From the NCBI RefSeq assembly GCF_045862745.1, contig NZ_BQXN01000001.1, forward strand, positions 124,001 to 188,000: a stretch of 64,000 nucleotides of DNA, in the 5' to 3' direction. This stretch comes from Furfurilactobacillus entadae. Lineage in GTDB: Bacteria; Bacillota; Bacilli; Lactobacillales; Lactobacillaceae. Both the position numbers and the translations under genes were made by a program. Below, in pieces: positions 59,936 through 64,000 of the stretch (positions are counted from its first letter, which is position 1; the number at the start of each line of letters is the position of its first letter). The notes under the pieces were generated by a model. That model was not told the origin of the DNA. It worked only from the letters and a program-made list of their open reading frames with translations, and did no database searches.

Positions 59936-59980
59936 AAAAACGACTGAAACCTCCAAAGCGGGAGGATTCAGTCGTTTTTT
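59936..59980. terminator. Terminator between rsmF and the mevalonate operon
   Basis: AAAAACGACTGAA plus CCTCC (59936-59954) pairs with GGAGG plus TTCAGTCGTTTTTT (59961-59980). It works in both directions for the convergent rsmF and fni transcripts. Confidence 0.9.
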
Positions 59981-59999
59981 ACTGTGGCTTTATCACACA

Positions 60000-61031
60000 T
60001 TATAAATGGCGCTGTGCTTTGTAAGAAAGAAGCGTGGGGGAAAGAATGAACGGAACATCGCGGACGGCAGGTGTTGTTGCTGCGCCCGTTAGCGTGTACA
60101 ACGTGCGTAAGGCCTGTTGCCAAGCAACGATGGTCTCCAGCAGGGCCTGCTGGCCATCGTGCATAAGAACGTGAAGAAATTGACCAGCGACACCAACACA
60201 ATCGGCACCAAGCATTAAGGCCTTTAACACATCAAGGGGTGTTTGAACGCCTCCGGATGCCGCGATGTGGAGATCGGTTTGGGCCACCTCAAGAAGTGAC
60301 TCTGGCGTTGTTTGTCCCCAATCAGCCATGTACGTTAACTCTTTTGCGTGGCGTCGTTCATTTTCGATGGTTGCAAAATTAGTCCCACCACGACCACTCA
60401 CGTTGACATACTGAACACCAACGGCCTTGAGTTGTGCTGCCGTTTCGCGACTCATACCAAAGCCGACTTCCTTAACGATGACCGGAACGGGGAGGGCAGA
60501 AACAAGCGCTTCGATTCCGGCTAACCAGTGAAAGTCGGTGTCGCCCTCTGGCATCACAGCCTCCTGTGCCGTATTGATGTGTAATTCAAGGGCGTTTGCT
60601 TCAAGCATGTCCACCACGCGCTCTGCGTCAGCGATGGTGTGGCCAGCGCCAAGATTAGCAAATACGAGCCCGTTGGGGTTTGCCTGGCGAACAACGTTAA
60701 ACGTGGCCACTTGCTGGGGTTCTGCGAGCGCAATGCTTTGCGAACCGACGGCCATTGCGAGCCCAGTGGCGTTGGCCACTTCAGCTAGCTGCTGGTTAAT
60801 GCGCCCGGTTCGGGCTGAGCCGCCTGTCATGGCTTCAATGTAAAAGGGGGTCGCCATGGACAGACGGCCAAACATGGTGTGTAGATCAACATCAGCTTCT
60901 GCTAGCTCGGGTAAGCCCTGATGGATGACGCGAACGTCAGCAAAGGTCTCACTTGTGGTGTACTGGTGTGTCGCAATGGCGAGGTGCTCATCCTTCCGGT
61001 GTGCATGTTGTGATTCCGTGGTTTCTGCCAT
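60000..61031 (-). CDS. fni: Isopentenyl-diphosphate delta-isomerase, type 2
   Basis: This 343-residue FMN-dependent enzyme interconverts IPP and DMAPP. Motifs are HRKDEHLAIA (substrate Arg/Lys/His), IEAMTGGSARTGRIN, AVGSQSIAL, NLGAGHT, LELHINTAQEAVMPEGDTDF, VKEVGFGMSRETA, NVSGRGGTNFATIENERR and the FMN phosphate loop AASGGVQTPLDVLKALMLGADCVGVAGQFL. ATG 61031 is used because AAAGGAGG lies within the nine-codon upstream extension. It is last in mvaK1-mvaD-mvaK2-fni, the common lactobacillar order. Confidence 0.96.
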   Translation of the reverse strand: MAETTESQHAHRKDEHLAIATHQYTTSETFADVRVIHQGLPELAEADVDLHTMFGRLSMATPFYIEAMTGGSARTGRINQQLAEVANATGLAMAVGSQSIALAEPQQVATFNVVRQANPNGLVFANLGAGHTIADAERVVDMLEANALELHINTAQEAVMPEGDTDFHWLAGIEALVSALPVPVIVKEVGFGMSRETAAQLKAVGVQYVNVSGRGGTNFATIENERRHAKELTYMADWGQTTPESLLEVAQTDLHIAASGGVQTPLDVLKALMLGADCVGVAGQFLHVLMHDGQQALLETIVAWQQALRTLYTLTGAATTPAVRDVPFILSPTLLSYKAQRHL

Positions 61032-61106
61032 AACGGCCTCCTTTAGTGGATTATTCAATAGAAGGCTGGTGCAGTTGACTGCCCAGCCTTCGGATTGTTT
61101 GTTCGG

Positions 61107-62186
61107 TTAAACGAGGTCCATCACGTTATGGACACTCAGTGGTAGGGCCGTAATGTCTTCTGCTTCCCAGTCGTGAAGAAGGGTATCAACAGCTGCATGA
61201 CGATCAATCAGGACAATGCCACAGTCACCACCACCGGCACCTGATGTCTTAGCGGCACTGCCATGGTCCTCAGCGATGGCGCACAGCGTGTTTAGTGCGA
61301 CGGTTTCGATCGGCACGTGACTGAAAGAACTCAATTGTTGGAGTAACTGCCGGTTGACCCGTAATTCAGTTTGGATGACATCGATGTCACCATCGCGGAA
61401 CCCCTGAATCATGCGGTCTAGGCAATCACGGCTGGCGGTAAGGAACGCTTGATACTTTGCTTGATCAACGTCACGCGCATCAGAGACTTTATCCACTAAG
61501 TGGGACGTTGACGCTGGTGAACCAGTCCATCCAATGAGTAACCGCAAGTCAGTCGGAGGGGTCAATAATTCAACGGCTAACCCGGGCCATTCAAGTGCCA
61601 ACAGGTCAGTCAATGAAAATTGTTGCCGTTGTTTAGCTAACCACTGGTGGTCAAAGGAGTGGTACGCAATCCAGCCGCCATAAACGGACGCTGCAATGTC
61701 ACCCAGTGAGCCATTCCCCTGAACGTCGAGGTGGGCGATGGCAGCGAGTTTAAACAAAATGTCCTTGGTCAACGGGAGTTCATAAAATTTGCACAGGGCT
61801 TTAACCGTTCCAACAGTCACCGCAGCCGATGATCCGAGGCCAAACTTCTTACCATCCTTACTGTCTAACTGTGAATTGACGGAAAGGTGATAGAACTTTA
61901 GTTCACGGCCACAGGCGCGGGCGTAATTTTCAGTCAGTTGAATGGCTGAAAGTAGGTAATGAAACGGGTTATCCCGGTTATCAAAGACCAGTTCGTCACC
62001 GGCGCGCCGCCAGTTGACAGAGGTCTCTTTATACTGTTCGGAATCAATGGTCCCAAAGTGCTGACTTTCTTCAATGGTGACCGTCACAAACTGATTTAAA
62101 GCAACGATAATGGCTGGAAAGCCAGCCTCAACCACGGCGTATTCTCCGGCAATATAAAGTTTGCCAGGCGCTTGTACGCTAATCAA
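61107..62186 (-). CDS. mvaK2: Phosphomevalonate kinase (TTG start)
   Basis: This GHMP kinase of about 359 residues turns phosphomevalonate into diphosphomevalonate. It opens ISVQAPGKLYIAGEYAVVEAGFPAI, with KKFGLGSSAAVTVGTVKAL as the ATP-phosphate loop and GAGGGDCGIVLID as the third GHMP motif (KTSGAGGGDCG). The start is a TTG at 62186, with AAGGA nine bases before it and the family-standard N-terminus after it. Longer candidates (62246, 62261) have no ribosome site and add residues without family match. It lies 80 bases after the mvaD stop. Confidence 0.93.
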   Translation of the reverse strand: MISVQAPGKLYIAGEYAVVEAGFPAIIVALNQFVTVTIEESQHFGTIDSEQYKETSVNWRRAGDELVFDNRDNPFHYLLSAIQLTENYARACGRELKFYHLSVNSQLDSKDGKKFGLGSSAAVTVGTVKALCKFYELPLTKDILFKLAAIAHLDVQGNGSLGDIAASVYGGWIAYHSFDHQWLAKQRQQFSLTDLLALEWPGLAVELLTPPTDLRLLIGWTGSPASTSHLVDKVSDARDVDQAKYQAFLTASRDCLDRMIQGFRDGDIDVIQTELRVNRQLLQQLSSFSHVPIETVALNTLCAIAEDHGSAAKTSGAGGGDCGIVLIDRHAAVDTLLHDWEAEDITALPLSVHNVMDLV

Positions 62187-62266
62187 TTCATCATGTCCTT
62201 TCAAGACAAAAAATTGCTGTACCGGCAATGAATCCCGTACAAGCATTTTCTGTGGTATCAATTTAA

Positions 62267-63247
62267 TTAAAGGTAGGTGAGCCCTGGGCCGGGTTTAGCG
62301 ACAACAAGTTGCTCATCACCAAATAGTGGGCGTAAGCGGGCCAAAATCGTTGGTACATCTGCCTGTTCACAGATGACCTTTACGTTTGGACCAGCGTCCA
62401 TCGTATAATAGCAGTTTACCCCCTCTTGACGCAAGTCGGTAATTGCGGACATTGCGGTAAGGGTGTCCCCGTTGAAATACGTGAACGGTGGCGTTGCACT
62501 AAGCGTTGTTGCGTGCATACACATCGCGTTATGCTCGGCAATTTCGCCCACACGGTTTATGTCTTTTTTAAGTAGTGCCGCCGTCATGGGGGCGATATCC
62601 GCATTGGCTTGCTTAACCCAGTCAGCAAAGTAAGGCGAGGTTTGTGACTGTTTCATGCCATTTGTACTGCCCACTTTTTTGGCCGTCTTTGACACAACGA
62701 TCGCAATCATCCGCAGCGGCCAGGTGACCGTTTCCTGAAGGGGTTCTGCAAACGAGGTCAGATCATCATGACCGGCATGCCACTGAACAAAGCCACCAAA
62801 AATTGAGCGTGACGCTGACCCTGAACCGCGCCGGGCAAGGCGTGAAAGGGTTTGACCGTCTGTAGGTAATCCCGCTGCTTTAGCGGCCGCGCCGGCCAGC
62901 GCAGCAAAGCCCGACGCCGATGACGCAAGCCCGGCTGTTGTAGGTACATGGTTGGCCGTTTCAATGTGAGCAAACGTGGTGATCCCCGCCGTTTGACGAA
63001 TGAAATCCATGAAGTGCCGGATGCGCTGTTGGCCGGTGGCTGGTAACGTTAACCCATCTAAGGTGAGCTCATCAATGGTCAACGTTGGGTCAAAGTGAAC
63101 GGTGGTCGTTGAATAAAAATGATCCAACGTCATGGAAATGGAGTCGTTTGTGGGGAGCATCAGCTGTTCATCAGCTTTCCCCCAGTATTTAATTAACGCA
63201 ATGTTTGTGTGGGCCCGTGCGGTGACGGGGCGATCCAAAATGGTCAT
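62267..63247 (-). CDS. mvaD: Diphosphomevalonate decarboxylase
   Basis: This 326-residue GHMP-family enzyme makes isopentenyl diphosphate by ATP-dependent decarboxylation. It has ARAHTNIALIKYWGKADEQLMLPTNDSISMTL, HVPTTAGLASSASGFAALAGAAAKA (phosphate loop), RRGSGSASRSIFGGFVQWHAG, VVSKTAKKVGSTNGM and YYTMDAGPNVKVIC with the catalytic Asp. Length is normal. It lies between mvaK1 (44-base gap) and mvaK2 in the mevalonate operon. Confidence 0.97.
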   Translation of the reverse strand: MTILDRPVTARAHTNIALIKYWGKADEQLMLPTNDSISMTLDHFYSTTTVHFDPTLTIDELTLDGLTLPATGQQRIRHFMDFIRQTAGITTFAHIETANHVPTTAGLASSASGFAALAGAAAKAAGLPTDGQTLSRLARRGSGSASRSIFGGFVQWHAGHDDLTSFAEPLQETVTWPLRMIAIVVSKTAKKVGSTNGMKQSQTSPYFADWVKQANADIAPMTAALLKKDINRVGEIAEHNAMCMHATTLSATPPFTYFNGDTLTAMSAITDLRQEGVNCYYTMDAGPNVKVICEQADVPTILARLRPLFGDEQLVVAKPGPGLTYL

Positions 63248-63291
63248 GAGTAAGTGTCCTTTGGTTAAATCGATGATGATGAAACGACGGA

Positions 63292-64000
63292 TTAGCGACT
63301 AAAGGGTTCGATCCACGTCGCCGATGCACCTTGGTTTTGAAGGGCGTCAGCAACGGCCTGTGCTTCAGCGGCGGAATGGGTGAGGGCAATCATGCAACCG
63401 CCAAGACCACCACCAGTGAGCTTGGCGCCCAGTGCGCCCGCTTGGTTAGCGGCGTCAACAAGGCGCTGAAGCACGGGATGGTTTACCCCAAGTGCCGTTA
63501 GGTCTTGTTGAGCAGCGTTCATAATGGTGCCCAGTTCATGCGCACGATCATGTTGAAGACACACGGCCGCTTCACGCGTTAACGTGCCAAGGTGGTTAAT
63601 GAGCTGTTGGCCCACACCGGGGCGTTCAGGATCGGTGAGCAATTCATTCACGGAATTGACTGCTAACCCCGTTTGCCCAGTTACTCCGGTGTCCCCAATC
63701 ACAAGGTGAGCGTTTAAATGAATTGGAATGTGTGTTAGGGGTTGGTCTTTGATCAGCCACACTGGTTCTGTTGCGCTAACGGTGGCTGCGTCGATGCCTG
63801 AAGGCGAGCCATGGGTGATCATTTCTTCGATGTTCACGGTGGCTAGCAGGTCCTGCTGATCGAGCGGTGTTTCAAAGAAGTCGTAGACTGCCCGAACGAT
63901 TGCTGTTGCGATGGCAGCGGATGAGCCCATCCCACGTTCTTCGGGAATTGTGCTCGTTAGCGTTAATGTAAACGGTTGTGTCTCAGCGTGAAACCGTTGA
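63292..64000 (-). CDS. mvaK1: Mevalonate kinase, partial (N-terminus beyond the window)
   Basis: The C-terminal 235 or so residues of a GHMP kinase run in frame to the right edge, with no stop between 63292 and 64000. The ATP loop PEERGMGSSAAIATAIVRAVYDFFET is complete. The segment continues with VNIEEMITHGSPSGIDAATV (conserved Asp/Ser of MVK), VIGDTGVTGQTGLAVNSV, and TGGGLGGCMIALTHSA, the third GHMP motif. Mevalonate kinase phosphorylates mevalonate in the first committed step of this branch. The gene order mvaK1-mvaD-mvaK2-fni supports the identity. Confidence 0.95.
   Translation of the reverse strand, partial: QRFHAETQPFTLTLTSTIPEERGMGSSAAIATAIVRAVYDFFETPLDQQDLLATVNIEEMITHGSPSGIDAATVSATEPVWLIKDQPLTHIPIHLNAHLVIGDTGVTGQTGLAVNSVNELLTDPERPGVGQQLINHLGTLTREAAVCLQHDRAHELGTIMNAAQQDLTALGVNHPVLQRLVDAANQAGALGAKLTGGGLGGCMIALTHSAAEAQAVADALQNQGASATWIEPFSR

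Noticed and set aside
1..64000. Defence system, prophage, toxin-antitoxin or biosynthetic cluster
   Set aside because: No nuclease/helicase defence sets, integrases, phage structural genes, TA pairs or NRPS/RiPP genes were seen; accessory genes are metabolic, transport or surface proteins.

Overview
The window is chromosomal DNA from a member of the Lactobacillaceae. The Firmicutes housekeeping order rpoZ–priA–fmt–rsmB–stp–prkC–rsgA–rpe–thiN–rpmB–asp23–fakA–recG–plsX–acpP–rnc–smc–ftsY–ylxM–ffh–rpsP–khpA–rimM–trmD–rplS is followed almost gene by gene. The mevalonate pathway genes, a KxYKxGKxW-type signal peptide, PASTA kinase signalling and the codon style agree with this. A proton-translocating transhydrogenase, a GH65 phosphorylase/beta-phosphoglucomutase pair, a GadC-like permease and a glycerol kinase lacking the PTS-phosphorylated histidine fit a heterofermentative lactobacillus. 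The genus is an inference; no rRNA or species marker is present.

Layout. 1-114 is the end of rpoZ. 115-6110 is an accessory block between rpoZ and priA: an MmcQ/YjbR protein, a Cof-type HAD phosphatase, a PEBP-like protein and, on the minus strand, a long GH65 phosphorylase plus pgmB. 6111-28128 is core: priA to thiN, rpmB (minus), asp23-fakA, recG, plsX-acpP, rnc-smc-ftsY. A sizeable structured RNA element followed by a terminator lies just before recG. 28129-33887 is a second accessory block (GNAT, TMEM175-like, DUF805, a large polytopic membrane protein, GadC-like permease). ylxM-ffh follow at 33888-35736. 35737-47947 is a third accessory block: the pntAA-pntAB-pntB operon with CcpA-type cre sites, DUF378, an unlisted 48-residue membrane peptide, a sortase-anchored adhesin, tRNA-Asn, a cold shock protein, an EamA transporter, a CAP-domain secreted protein, a repeat-bearing GH25 muramidase and an unusual Ig-like/coiled-coil membrane protein. 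47948-50330 is the rpsP-khpA-rimM-trmD-rplS group.

50472-59909 holds metabolic and transport genes: a YjeM-like permease, a C69 dipeptidase, a YitT protein, glpK, a second EamA transporter, a Cof phosphatase with a small partner, and an RsmF-type methyltransferase. 60000-64000 (minus) is the mevalonate/IPP cluster mvaK1 (cut by the window edge)-mvaD-mvaK2-fni.

Functionally the core covers translation and RNA modification (fmt, rsmB, rsgA, rpmB, rpsP, rimM, trmD, rplS, khpA), SRP targeting (ftsY, ylxM, ffh), DNA metabolism (priA, recG, smc), cell-envelope signalling (stp/prkC) and lipid synthesis (fakA, plsX, acpP). No phage, IS element, CRISPR array or recognisable defence system was seen. 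The least explained items are the RNA element before recG, the N-terminal domain of the GH65 enzyme, and the inverted-topology Ig-like protein.
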